64,000 nt of DNA, taken from Nepenthes gracilis. Lineage: Eukaryota; Streptophyta; Magnoliopsida; Caryophyllales; Nepenthaceae. Position numbers and translations under genes: made by a program. The DNA lies in NCBI GenBank assembly GCA_033239525.1, contig BSYO01000038.1, positions 4,045,556-4,109,555 of the forward strand, read 5' to 3'. The notes beneath the pieces are model-generated. The model did no database searches and was not told the origin of the DNA. It saw only the letters and a program-made list of their open reading frames with translations. This document shows, piece after piece, positions 23,901 to 37,100 of this stretch; position 1 is the stretch's first letter; each line of letters opens with the position of its first letter.

Positions 23901-26900
23901 GACAACGGCCCACAAGCAAGGTGTCACAATTCTACTTGTTTAAACTAACTACTGTACAATGGCAGTGCCCATTGTAAGCAAGGGCACCAGTCAAGTATGC
24001 GTGAGAGCATGAGATCATGTCAAGTGTGAGAACAAGTTTGTACGCAAGTGCACTTGGTTAGTATGTCAGCAGGTTAGTTGCTAATGAGAATAAGATGACA
24101 ACAATATGCGATCACTAATGTAAAATGACTTGTGAGCTTTTGTTAATTTTGCAGGAGTAAAAAATAAATGCCGCAGTTTTTACCATGGGTTAATTACTAC
24201 ATTGCCACTCCAAGCTAGAAACCGAGTACATTTATTCACTATTCCTAGTGTGTATGGAAACTAATGTTTACATGCTGACTCGGGTTGGAGCCTAGCATTG
24301 CCCCCCCCCCCCACTTAAGCTGCTTTCTTGTTGACTTGATCTTGACTTTTGCTTCAATCTGCATTTCTTTGCTCAGCATCTTTAGCTAGCTGCCAACCAG
24401 TCTCTCCTAGTGGTCTCCCTTACACTTCACTGAAAGCTCATTCTTCCTCCCTGTCAATATTGTCACTTAAGTTATTATCACTTCTTGTTTGGTGCCAGTG
24501 ATGACTTATAAGCAAGGTGAAAAAGGTTGTGTGAAAGGCCTTCCACGTCTGGGTGGCGTGCTTCAAATAACTCACATGAAAGACAAAGTGGGTCTTCATC
24601 CAAGCTGGGGGTCTACCTTGACAACACTTACATAGCGTGAGCCATAAACAAGGCCTTCATACTTGCAAATGAGGTGCTTGTCTCTTCCTCTAAGAAACCA
24701 AATCTACCCCAGCAAAGTTTCACCAATAGAAGGACTCCAAGTCTTCAATGTTGAATTGCACATGATATCTCTTGTGATCCACCCACATCTTCATTCACAG
24801 AAACACTTTCGGCTTTCTCCAAGAAGGTTCGAGAACCACATGTGGAAGAGAAGATATTGGCCTCTTCTAAAGTGTTGAAAAGAAATTGAGCAACATCAAA
24901 GATCTTCACTTAGTTCTTTTACATGCCACTCACAGAATGGTGCAATTACTCCACAAGTAACTCATTGAATATCTACAACTGGTATCAATTGAGGATGGAG
25001 GATGGTAGTAGAAAGAAATTCAAGTTTTTCCCTAGCAATCAGAAGAGTCTCGATTCGTTGGTCATGAAAATTTGGGGCACAACCCAATATTTGACATTAT
25101 GTTCAGAAAAAAGTGTTGTCTCAACTATAAATAAGATACACGAGTACTCAACAACCTTTGGTAGACTGAAATGAAGTTCAATGATGCACTCCCCAAGGAT
25201 TGGTTGGGACAGGCAGAGGTCCTAGCAACCATGTCATCTTCCCTCTCAATCTTTTCCTGTTGGCAAGATTGATTATCATAGAATTCATCACATCATCCTT
25301 CAAACGGGCCAATAATAGCCCTACTTTAGTCAGCTCAAAGTGCATGCCACACTGAGTTCCATCCCAGTTGTCATAATACTCCCCCAAGTTGCATCTTCCT
25401 TAGCTAGCCTTAGCTATAAAAATCTTGTGCCCCTTCATAAAGATCCAACCATCTGCCACCCAAGATCTCTAAATCTTGCCACCATAAACAAGTGGAAGTA
25501 GGTCATGAACATGAGTGCCAGCACGAGGAGAAGGCTCTAGATGTTTGACTTTTCTAATGCCAAAGGTGATGCCATCACTCCTATTGCATGAAATCAAGAT
25601 CTGTTCCACCATCATTGTAAAGCTACGGTTTGAAAGCCGACCTTACCTTCTATTGGTAAAGGGTGTTTAGCTAAAAGGCTTACAGTGGTGGTAAGCTTGT
25701 TGTTCTCCCTTGAATGGCCCTCATGTTTACACGAGCATCCTTATAGAAATCTTAACAACGCCATCAAAGGTCCTTAGTTGGATAGGAAGGCTATCTGTCC
25801 ATCTCTCTAACTTGTCTATTGACTCATCTTTGGCTTATAACAATGCAATTATCTTCACAAGACAAGTCACTGTATTTGAATGCAATGAACAAATTGATTG
25901 GTCGATGTCAATCCCACACTAGAAGTCTCTCCACAACCAATGGTCTTTCCTACAAGCAAGCTTCTCATAAGCCAAGCTCTGCACCTGCTGTAACAATTCA
26001 ATTTCTTTAGTATAACATCTGCATGGATGCCTGTGCCAAATAAGCTAGGGTAACAACCAATTATGCACAAGTGTGCAAGAATTCATGAGACAATAACAAG
26101 AAAACAAGGCACATAGATTTATACACAGGCCACAATGTGTACCACGAGCATTACAACACAGTGTGACGACCATTACATTTGCTGATGATAATGCTGCAGC
26201 ATTGCAATTTTAAACAATATAGAGATGAGTTTATAAGCAAGTGCATTGAGTTAGTATGTTTGTGCGTTGGTTTCTACAGAGAATATGAAAATACCTGCAT
26301 GCAGTCAATAGCAAGTAGGTGGAAATCGGGTATGAAGGAAAATATAGCAAACAATTCCACCATAAAGAGGATTTTGAGTTTGTATTAATCCGGTGGGATA
26401 ATACATTAAAATGCCCCAATTTTTGCAGAAGATTAAAATTTCAGCACTCTAAACTAAGATGACTATCTACTCATTACTCCCATTATAAGGAGGCTAAAAA
26501 TGTACAATATTTACAATATCTCAGTTCAGAACCTAGCACATGGGGAAAGGGTTCTCATCAACTGAGCTACCATCGTGGCCTCCATAGAATTGCTAAGAAA
26601 GAAAGCTTGCCCTAACCTCACATTTCTACTACTGATCGACATATGATTGCATGGCTAGACAGCAAAGTAATTTTCAGAAGAAGCAACACGTACTATCCTC
26701 CACTAATCATCGGATCTATTGATATTATATACATAACAAACATAATTTTTGAGGCACAACAGCTTCCTAAAGCATATAAAATTGATAAGCTAACATCAAA
26801 AGACAAAGCCAACATCAAGCTATGTATATGATATGAAGTTATGATCAGATAAAGTCACAACTGTACCAATATATTACGGAAACATAAAATCAATAGCCAT

Positions 26901-28573
26901 GAAACACATGCATCAAAAAAAGAAAAAGAAAGAGAAAAAAGATCACAAACATCAGGGATAAGCTTAAAGGAGCATACTCCTTCATTTTTCAGTATCCTTG
27001 CTGCACAATGCAATCCATTCTTATACTTGATTTGGTGTCCTTCAGTATTATGCTTTTGCAATTTCACCTGACAAGTAAAGAAACCCAGAAGAGATACATG
27101 AGCTAGTTATGAATACGATACCAGGAAATATAAATGCACACAGAAAAATATCATCAATTATGAAACAAGTGACCTTAAATGTAATTTTCTCTCATGAAAC
27201 CTCCAAAAAATACAACTAGAAGCAACACAAATTATGAAATCTAAAGCAACGAATAATAGTGTGAAATCAAGATAAAAGATCTTATCACAAGGCACCAGAT
27301 AAAAAGAATGTAACCAAGCAAAGGATCCAACAACTTATCATGTCTACCATCAACGAGACTGAGATCATGCAAATTATAGAGTGTTCCTGGTTTTCTTAAG
27401 TGCAACACACTAAAATTATCAAGAAAGCAAGGATTGACAATGCAAGAAAAGCATGTCATACGCCACTCTTCAAAATGCAAAAGGTGTGTGCATTTGAACC
27501 AAACCAAAAAATAACCATGTCTTTGCTTACTTAAAAGAAAAGTACAGCAGTGGCATCAAATGATTGCCCTATTCATGAGCTCAGGAATTGTATTGTTTGT
27601 AGAGGCTTAGAGGCTCAATTCTTGATTTGAACTCATGAACTTTAGGTCAAATTGGAGAAAAATTGCTCTTACATCAGGACTCTCCCTAAAGGATAAGACC
27701 AGTGTGGTGGAGATATGAATGCCAATACATACAGGGTGCCCCATTGGTACTTGATTCTCAAAGGTAATAGAAAAAGATGCTGAAACTGTGATCAATGAGC
27801 CAACAATCATGAAAACTGTCATATCCAGCTTCATGTATTGATAACTATGTCTCAACATACATATTCGTCTAGAGAGCAAAACAGTGAACATTCAATATGC
27901 CATGTTGGGCTTTAATTATGAATAAGGCCTTGTTTCCTTCTAACAATATCCCCCGGGGGCATATCATCCTCACAACAAACATTGGCATGACAAAACTCCA
28001 TCTGTCTATCATTCTACTTTCAAAGTCACCTTTCCCTTTAGCAAAACTAAATTCATCACATTTCCTCCTCTCCCCTGCAACCGGATCCCAACATTTCCAA
28101 TTGATAGCATAGAAAAAAAAAAAAATCACTTCCTAATCCTCCATGATATGATAGAAAAGAATTCGAATCACATTGATAGATAAATATGTACCTAAACACT
28201 CAAAGAAATTTAAATAAATTATATACTATTTAATCGAGCTCAAACCAAATCCAACCTACTCTAACAAATTCAAGATGTGGAAGGCATTAATGAGAAAATC
28301 GATAACTACCAGAACTTTTTTTTTTTTTTTTTTGCAGTCAAATAGACAAGTGGAGTTATATCTCAAAAATAATAATCACAAAGTAAAAAAGCAACTTGAA
28401 TCTAGTATCTTCCTAACCAAGGAAGTACATAACGGATGGAAGAGGGAGGGACGGAGGGAGAGGAGGAGGTGGCAGACCTTGACGGTGTCGAATGGATGGC
28501 CGACGACGACGGTCGCAATACCGGCGAGAAAACCGGCGACGTATTCCTTATGAGTCGAACTCTTCTCCGCCAT
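19714..28573 (-). CDS. BAC1: Mitochondrial basic amino acid carrier (BAC1-like), 8 exons, 304 aa
   Basis: Exons, 5' to 3' on the minus strand: 28478-28573, 26978-27067, 22659-22760, 22316-22420, 22144-22242, 21881-22069, 20257-20355, 19714-19848. All introns have GT..AG borders and all are phase 0. The product is a mitochondrial carrier family protein with three repeats. Their signature motifs are HPFDTVK (residues 26-32), CPSELLK (125-131) and LPLDVAK (233-239). The N-terminus, the KLQKHNTEG segment and the pattern MQVQGTDSLIPN match Arabidopsis BAC1, which exchanges arginine, lysine, ornithine and histidine across the inner mitochondrial membrane. Arabidopsis BAC1 is about 311 aa, so the length fits. 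Near the end TLEF stands where WEF is usual (one base, TTG for TGG). No frame break was found. Introns 1, 2 and 6 are large (1.4, 4.2 and 1.5 kb). The orthology is inferred from recalled family sequence. Confidence 0.93.
19910..20215. repeat. Dispersed AT-rich 'TATCGATAT' repeat, carrier intron 7
   Basis: The segment is rich in CAATATCGGTTGATAT-like words and contains TTGTCAACTAACGATT and ATATGGCCGCAACCAATATC. Related copies lie in the protease introns at 31490-32290, 33170-33430 and 35460-35710. Confidence 0.7.
20546..21760. repeat. Tandem array of about 240-260 bp units, about 5 copies, carrier intron 6
   Basis: A unit containing GCTGTTAGAATCCTC, a TTTATGCTGATAATT block, then TCAACTTCTATAT, CCTTTTCTAGATAGTAACC and TTTTAGTTTGTCCCTTCC recurs with starts near 20546, 20797, 21024, 21272 and 21529. 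The last copy is partial. Short ORFs in the array are repeat by-products. Confidence 0.85.
20881..20911. repeat. (AT)n microsatellite
   Basis: Fifteen uninterrupted AT units inside the second copy of the intron array. Confidence 0.95.
23880..26150. other. Unidentified insertion-like block in carrier intron 2
   Basis: This 2.3-kb block is less AT-rich than the rest of the 4.2-kb intron. It contains minus-strand open pieces at 25178-25387 and 25867-26070 and a poly-C tract at 24301-24312. The pieces look like a decayed polyprotein, with many stops between them, but I do not recognise a family. A diverged direct repeat with the core GCAAGTGCA and TTAGTATGT lies near 24040 and again near 26225, roughly at the block edges. 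Confidence 0.4.
26400..26585 (-). mobile_element. Possible tRNA-derived SINE fragment
   Basis: On the minus strand from 26583 the sequence reads GGCCACGATGG then TAGCTCAGTTGATGAG, a good RNA polymerase III A box. GGTTCTGAACT follows about 36 bases later and is a poor B box. The spacing resembles a tRNA, but no cloverleaf can be formed. The 3' border is not clear. Confidence 0.35.
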
Positions 28574-31148
28574 CTCTCTCTCCCTCTCTCTTCTAACTTC
28601 TTCCCTTCCTGTTGACGAACGAAATCATCGTTTCTTGTCACAATCCTCGCACACACTCTCTCTCTTCTGCAATCGAACCTAGTCTGACCGGATTGCCTTA
28701 GAGGCGGCGATTCTCCTGAATATGTCGTCGACAATTCGGCGTTTTGGTAGTTTCAAGTGTGATCGCCAATCACAACATATTCGACCGGATTAATGTCGGA
28801 TTAATGAGACTCAACTACAATATTAGTGCATTCTTAGTGGATCTACACCACGAGCACTTTCTCAGTTTAGGCCACTTTGAATATTCCTCTCACCGGCCAT
28901 TTCCTTTCCACCGAGCTTTCAACGTGGTTGCCATCTTTGTGACTGTCTAACACAGAATTCTTATGGTCGGGTTCTAAGAGGGTAATTTGTTAATCCCCTT
29001 ATCCAATTCAAACACAAATTGATTTAAGCATGGAAGGTATCTGTTTCATCATGAGATCAACATTCAAGCCTCCATATTTTGTTATTTGTGGTGTATAAAA
29101 TTTAAATAAAAAATTAGATAATTCTTAATAATTATAATTTTAACTATATACTATACAAAAAATTAAATTATATAAATATTTAATATATATAAAGAATATT
29201 TATTTCTGCATACTATCAATATAAACTATAAATCCTACTCATTTAATATCACTAATATACATAAAAAATAAAGTATAGAAATAAATTAACATATGAATTA
29301 ATGATGAAAAAAATATTAGAAACCTAATAGTTCTTAAGTAAAATTCTCCAAATTTTTTGAGTTAGTTAAAGTAAATTTGTTATGAAAAATTTAACTTATT
29401 ATCTAAGTAGTATGAACGTGCTAATCTTTAGCCAATTTACTCATAATACGTGACACCTACTGAAAAACTCATTGGATTTACTTCTTAACAACGAAATCGG
29501 ATACCTTCTGATCTTTTCTTAAATTTTACTTCACTGTATTATAAATAACCAATACTTCTAAAACTCTAAAATCTAAGTTACCGATAAAATTTCAAAGACT
29601 TACAAGTTCAAAATAAATATTTAATAATGACTGAATGATTTAAGGACAAGAAAATATTGTCTTTTAGATCATAATTTACAAAAAAAATTTCTCTTTTTCT
29701 TCTCACTTCTCTAACTCTCCCTTTTTTTTTTCCCCTTTTCTTTTTACATAAATGATGTCTAGGTCAGTAAAATTAATATATTTATAAGTAAGGTTGAAAA
29801 CAATGGTCAAAAAAATATGGAACTACGAGTTCTATATACTAGCATTTGAATGTTGACTTGAACGCTACAGTATGTGTGCGATTCAATAGCGTATGTGTAC
29901 GACTTATTTTATTAATTTACATATGTATATAATTCAATGACACATGTGCACAGCTTATTTTATTATAAATAAATATGCGCGATCCAATGATACATACGTA
30001 TGACTTATCTATCGTTTATTGAGGCTTTTGAATGTTTGGTCAAATACCGTTGCATCTCAACGCATTTTAGACAATTTTTTAGCATCCAATGCTTTTCGAC
30101 TTCAATAAGTAATCTTAAATTATAATAAATCACAATTGATGAATAAAAAGACTCAAAACAACTCAATTAGAGCTAAATTTTATTATAAAAATAAATTAAT
30201 AAAATAAATTTAACACTATATAAAGACATTTAAATTCGAATGCAGCACCAGATAATCACCGCTTCAGATAAATTTTAATTTATATAAATATCAATTTCAA
30301 ATTATTTTTTAAAACATATAACCATTAATTCAACATCTTTATTATACAAAATAGTAACTCCGATATCTTATAAATTATTAACCCATAATGTATATTCTTC
30401 TACTTTATAAAAAAAATGTTTAATAGTTACACACCAATATAATCTAATATCCAATACTATCAAAGAAAATTAAAAAAAAAAAAAAACTAACCAATCAATA
30501 AAATATATTTAGAAAATATCCTTTAATCACTCTTAGAATATTTTTGATGACATAATATCATATTTATCAATTAAAATAACAAGCATATGGATGTATAAAT
30601 AAATTTATGAACATCATACAACAGAAAAAGAAAATCAAAAAACTTGCTTTCTCAATCTCCATCTCTTCTTTGAGACCTCCTTACACAATTTAAAGCTCAC
30701 TTATGGTTTTAAAGGCTAAGATTATGTAGTATAAGATGAGAGGCTCCGGTTACTGAAAAGGCTTTTCCATAATTGCTGGTTTTGAGGTTCAGCTGGTGGC
30801 CAGCCGTTCAAAGTTGCCGGTGGCAGGAGACAGGCGGTGTGGCTGGTGGCAGGCAAGCGGTGCAGCTGGAATGGGGAGGAAAAATTTGGGTTTTAATCAA
30901 GAGGTGGAGAAGAAGGCAAGTGTGTGGAGAAATCAATCCAATATTTGGTTTTCTGGGATTTTCAGTAAGTCCGGCTGCTCCAGATAAGTCGAGCTGACTC
31001 TTGTAGTGATTTTAACGGGTTGTCTTAATCTCCACTGTTCTTACAGATAAAATAATCTTAGCCATTAAAATAATAAGAAAGCTCTATCTTGTTCAAGGAT
31101 AGTAACAGGTTTCCTCTTCTTTTAGAAGCTGCAATCTTCATTATTTTT
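28574..31148. other. Intergenic region: carrier promoter side and protease 3' side
   Basis: No gene is supported. 28574-28750 is GC-richer, with a CT-rich leader just before the carrier ATG, which fits a 5' UTR and core promoter. 29000-30660 is very AT-rich. An open frame at 30773-30997 is GC-rich but has no recognisable domain. Confidence 0.55.
29870..30010. repeat. Diverged tandem repeat, about 55 bp x 3
   Basis: Three units combine an ATATGTGTGCGATTCAATG-like word with GACTTATTTTATT. The copies are diverged but regularly spaced. Confidence 0.6.
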
Positions 31149-34100
31149 TCATAACTTGCTACGACCTGTATCCGATGAAAGATCTGGGGCCGTTGTAGGT
31201 TGACTCGAGCCCTTTAACAGGTCCTGCCTCTCGGCCATGAATTTTGCAAATCGAGAGCCCTTTTGCTGTCTTTCGTTGTCTTTCAATAAATTGTCGACAC
31301 CGGGTAATGTGGAGCCCGGATCAGGCAACGGTGGGGGCATCAATTCCCATACTGATGAAATTCTTTGGTTCGGATTCTCCAGTTCTTGGAGGAGTGAAAT
31401 ATTCTGCATGTCTGTAGAAGCAAGCAAAGACCCCATTATTAAACGGGCAAAATCAAGAAATTAAATACTAGTCAATATGTAAAATATCAATCAATGTTCT
31501 ATACTAAGATTTTCCAATACAGTGATAAAACTGAAACATGTTGCTGTATTGGCAATATATCGTGATATATTCCATATGTTTCGATTCACAAAAAAATCTC
31601 TCTCTCATACGTCCAATGCCAATCATAACTGCCTGATACGACTGTTAATGATATTTCCATCCATGGACAATACATTGTAATCTTTGCATGGACAAACTTC
31701 TGCCAACTACCTCATAATTCATGCAGAATTCACAAAATATAAGTTAAAACTTAAATTTACGAAACAGTGGTCTAATACTCATAAGTATCGTCTAATAAGG
31801 CCGATATCAATACAACTATGATCGATACTAATATTTCATCTATAGGTAATCCATTCTAATCTTCACATGGATAAATTTTTGCTGTCTATCTCATGATTCA
31901 TGTAGAATTTACAAAATATTAGTTAAAACAGAGGTTCACAAAACATGCGTCTAAGATCAATAGTATTGCTTGATATAGCCAATACGAACACGGCTATAAT
32001 TAATACTGATATTTTCATCCATGGGTAATATATTCTAATCTTCGCATGGATAAAATTTTAGCATCTACCTCATAATTCATGCAGAATTTACAAAACATAA
32101 GTTAATACCTAGTTCACAAAACATATGTCCCGTACAAATATGTATTTCCTAATATGGGTGATACTAATACGATAACAACTGATACTAATATTTTCATTCA
32201 TAGGCAATACTTTCTAATATTGGCATAAATAAACTTCTGTCATCTACCTCATAATTTATGCAGAATTCACAAAAGGTAAGTTAAAACCTTACTTTTCTGT
32301 ACTTTTTTGGAATAAAGCTAAAGCAAATGAGCCTTTTTATCTCTCAACACAAGTGCTGAATTTACCTTTTGAGAACTTGAAAATGGGTTCCAAAGCAGCA
32401 CATGGAATGCTGAAATTCAGATGTGGTATGATTGTCCCTCTGCCGTGCTTCACATTGCTGCAACCGGAAATTCAGGAATTGATTTTCAAAAGAATTATAC
32501 GTCTATCGCAAAAGTGCATATACAGTATCCCATATAACTGACCCCACTTAATATGACTCGAAACTTTGTTATTATTTTGGTATATCCTAACTTTTGTATG
32601 ACAACATCGCTATCAAACCTTTCCAAATTCAAATGGCTTTCAAATATTTAGGCCCGAGACAGATCTAAGGTTGTTTTTTTTTTTCTTTTTTGTTTTTAAG
32701 TGGGCTCAATACACAAAGGAAATCAATATATCCCAATTTTTTCAAATATCACAAAGTTCATATATTATGAAAAGTCAACTTTTTTTATAATAGAGTAAAT
32801 CTAAAACATTTATGTTATTGAGTTTGGTGAAAAGATGGTGAAAAACTAACTAATCTCATAGTGACAAATAGGTCACAATAATCAATATATAAATTTATTG
32901 GGGTAATGAAAAATTTTAGTTTAATTATTAATAAACTTATATCTAATTCTGTTGTATTTATAAAAAAAAAAATTAGGAGGGATCAGTTGACCCCACTAGA
33001 CAATGGGTGGATTTGCCATTGATCTAGACAAAATAACATTGTTGCAGAGTTCCACTGAATCACACAGGCAAGTTTCAAGTTTGAAAGAGGAAACTTTATA
33101 TTCAGGGAAATAACTGAAGTGAGGATTTCCATATTAATGTCCTCTTCATTATAAGTTTGTGTGAGGATCACTGATGTAAATATTGGTCAACATATATCAA
33201 TATTATCTCCCACCATGATACAAATATTTTCAGATACCACAGTAATATCAAGATAAGTAGTCGTATTGACAACATATCATGATATCTCAATTAATATTCG
33301 AAGTATCAGCCGATAGGCCTTTGTCAATTTACGATTCTCAAAAATTTTTACATCCGATATATCTAATATTGATCATTTTGTCTAATATGGCCACAATTGA
33401 AACCGACACCAATATTTTCATCCATGGTGAGGATGAACTTGGGGGTTCAAAAATTGACACAGTAACATTATGTGAACCTGTATGCTAGGCTATTAAGCCT
33501 ACTGTCATAGAGTTGATGCATATTCCATACCTTGTGACGAGTCCAATCATGTGGCCAGCTGAATTGACAACAGCACCCCCACTACCACCAGGATGAACAG
33601 CTGCGGTTGTCTCAATCATCACTGGAAACTCCCCATGTGTATTCCCCATTGAAGAGGACGAGGGGAGGGGCATTTTTGTCTTTACAACTTTGGCTATCAC
33701 ACCAGAACTAATGGATGGGAATAAGTCTGGTGCAAGATTTGAAGTTAGCATCCGGTAGAAAACTTAAGGAGAGTAAATGATGTAGAAAATATTGATGTTA
33801 TGGTAAGAAGGAATAGCCACATAAAAAATAAGGAGAGAAACACTTGACAGCAAGGCTTTATTTTAATATGCAATTTATAAGGAAGATGCCTAGATCAAAT
33901 CAAACTTCACAATTAAACAGGATGGAATTTGAAAATACATAATATTAAACTCGTCAAAGGGAACCCTATGTACAAAGCTCCCACATCATAGGGTTTTGAG
34001 AAGCTTGTAATTAAGCAGCTTTGTCCTCACACTGCAAAAAGATCAAGTTGAACCCATGGCCTTCAGTTTATAATAGAGCAACTTTAGAACCGTGCCAAGA

Positions 34101-37100
34101 CTCGCTCTCTAAAGATACTTACGAATGATAAAGAAAACATTTACCATTAATAACAGGAATATGGTATTACAATGCATCGATCAATATCAATTGTTAAATG
34201 AAAGCATTACAAAAGAAAGTTCCCATCAGAAAAAAAAAAAAAAGTTGAAATACAACCTAGCAAAAACAATTGGTGAAATGTCACATGTTCATTAAATATA
34301 GCATGGGTGGTGTCAAAGTCCTTCCATTTTAGAGTTCATCCATACTCACACTGTGTTTTGGTAAACTTAATTGTCCAAGTTACTGGAATGAAATATTCAT
34401 CGTTAGAAGATGGAGGACAAAAAATGGGAAAACCCTAACAAGACTCCATCTAATATAGCTAGTTAAGTAAACCCATTTCTAACTACAATTCAGATAAGAG
34501 AATAAAATTAGAAGGCATGTCAGATGCAACAAAGAAAATAATCAACAACTCTTACCACAGCGCGGCCCAAAAAGTCCATGACCAATGACAAAAGCTTTTG
34601 ACCCTGGGGATGGGCAAGCAAGTTCCGTATTGATTGGGCAAAGACGATGCGGAACAGATTCAAGCTGCAGCAAAGAAATATCAAGCGGTCCTTTAGAGAT
34701 ATACAAAACTTTTGCATCACACCAAATCCACGGGTTCACATGATCCAGGCGAACAGAAATTCTCTTTGGTTTTTATACTCCATAGAAGAATCTATGATCA
34801 TTGGTCCAGTTGGCTGTAAAACCTCAGTCTTCTGGAACGTTCCGGAACCTTCTGGAGCTACAGAATCTTCTAATGGGATGAAGACTTTTTCCACTACAGC
34901 TCCATTCCGGCCACTATGTAATGTTGCTCTACCAAATCTCCATGGTTCGAATAGGTGAGCATTTGTAAGTATCATTCCATGTTGATTAAGCAGAACACCC
35001 GATGCCCATACTCCATTACCGACAGTAACAAGACAAATAGAGGCCATGGAGATCTCCACAGCTGATGGGGGACGCCTTCTCGTCAGCTGCTTCATTATGA
35101 TATTTGAGGACGGAGTATGATTGTCAATGGCTACTGTCATTCTCCTTGTATTCAAGTTGTCCACAAATTGTGGCGTCCTCTGATTCATGTTGCAGTAAAC
35201 GGCTTCAACTGCTTGCCATGGAATCACCAACTGCGATTGAAGGATGTATCCTTCATTTTGTGAGCACGGTTTCATATAATCAATTGAGAAAGATTGTCAG
35301 TAAGAGCTACCTGGATTTCAGCACCACCAATTTGCCTTAGTGGTCTGGTGAGCCAACCAATCAGCTGTGCAGCTTCACCAAACACAGGACTACCTTCCAT
35401 ACCTATGCCAGTTATTAATGGATCAGAATCAGATTCCAGCCATTACAATAAAGGCAATCCAGATTATGAATGAAAATATCGTTATCAGTATCAGTCGTTG
35501 CCATATTGATAAGATATATATCGCATTGGTATCAAATGTATCGAAAGAAAAAAAATTTCTAAGAATTGTAGGCTGAAAGGGCTGTATTAACAGATATATT
35601 GACTATCTCAGTTAATAGATAGCCAATATAGAAATATATAGTATTATATTATGGTCACGGCATTAGGAAATATGACACTGGCACATATTGATCAATATTT
35701 ACATCAATGATCCAGACTGAAAAGAAAGGCAGGCATACCGGGAAGACATCGAATGTCTGCCATCAACAGGGACCTATCCGATGAGGTGGGAGGATAAAAG
35801 TTGCTGACAGAACCCAGTGCTATGCTGGTTTGAGAAGAAAATAGACCTAAAATTTAGAACTTGATAGCAAATGATGAAAAAACATAACATAAAGGAAGGA
35901 TTTTTGCCTAAAATACTCATCTAAGAATAAGAGAGAGACACATCCCCACGTTATAGGGGGGGAAGCTTATAAACTTGATTTAACCCATCCTCCCCCATCC
36001 CATCGGAAGTCCTCGATTTAAAGAAAGTTGGAAGAATAGTTGCAGCTCTCGCTATTGAATCCCTCTCCCTTAGTCAAATGTCGATGGATCCTGATAGAAT
36101 TAGCTACAATTAACTTGCCTTCCAAACAAAAAAATAAAACAGAAAAAAAAACAAAAAATACACAAGAAAAAGGCACGTTGCATCTAAAATACTTATTCTA
36201 GAGAATATCATGTCTCTTTAGTTTAGTTTATTTTCTGTTTCTCCCTAGATTATTTATCTAGCTTACCTATAGATCAAATATCATTTCAGATATTTTCCTT
36301 ATTTTCTTTTATGTAGCCTCCAAATTAAGGCCCTCTACATTAATATGAATAAAACACAAGAACAAATTTGAGTGAATATCATTTCATCCATTCTTAACAT
36401 GGTGTTAGACTTCTATTTGATCCACAACTTAGAGAAGTTTTCCGTTGCTGGAAGGCGGCCGGTCTTTTGGTCCTGTTGTAGACATTGGTAATTGAAGAAT
36501 CCCTTTCTTTACCTGCCCAGCCATCAGGTCCTCAAGAACGGGAAAGCCGACCAATTTGTTTCTCTGTTATGTACATTTAACCTGTTCAGGAGCCCTCATT
36601 TCAGATTTGCCATCTTGTCGTATTCTTCTACTTAAGGTCCACTGTGTGAAACAAAATCATTCTTCTTCGTGCTGCAGTTCTTAAGGAACTTCTTTAAGCA
36701 AAGCTCTGTTCTTCTGTGTATCAGCCTTTTGTTTCCTTTTGTTCTGTGTGGCCTAGCAGTCTTTGGCCCAATGCCCCTAACCTGATACACTTTTGTTCCG
36801 CAATCCGGCACACTCATGTCCCGTGGCCAAGCAGTCCGTTGAAGACCTTGTTTCTAATCAAGCCCATTCTTCATAACATGGATTTTGATTTCTATTCGCA
36901 AACAGTTATTATGTTTGCTTAGTTCTAGTTTTCTGCTCTGTTGGGTCTTAGAATAATTTATAGATAGTATATCATGCATGGAACTTTTCTTATTTACTTT
37001 TATATAGCCTATAAATGGAGCCCTTGTATGAAATAAAATACAAGAACAACATTCAATGAGAATCATTCCATCCATTCTTAACAACTATGCTAAATAAGGC

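Noticed and set aside
24301..24312. Poly-C tract as a regulatory G-quadruplex
   Set aside because: A single homopolymer run without further C or G tracts nearby. It is more likely slippage or an assembly weakness.
26540..26583. tRNA gene
   Set aside because: The A box is good, but no acceptor stem, anticodon stem or proper T-arm can be formed. A SINE fragment fits better.
30773..30997. Short GC-rich + ORF between the two minus-strand genes
   Set aside because: Low-complexity Trp/Arg/Gly-rich translation, no domain, no splice or promoter support.
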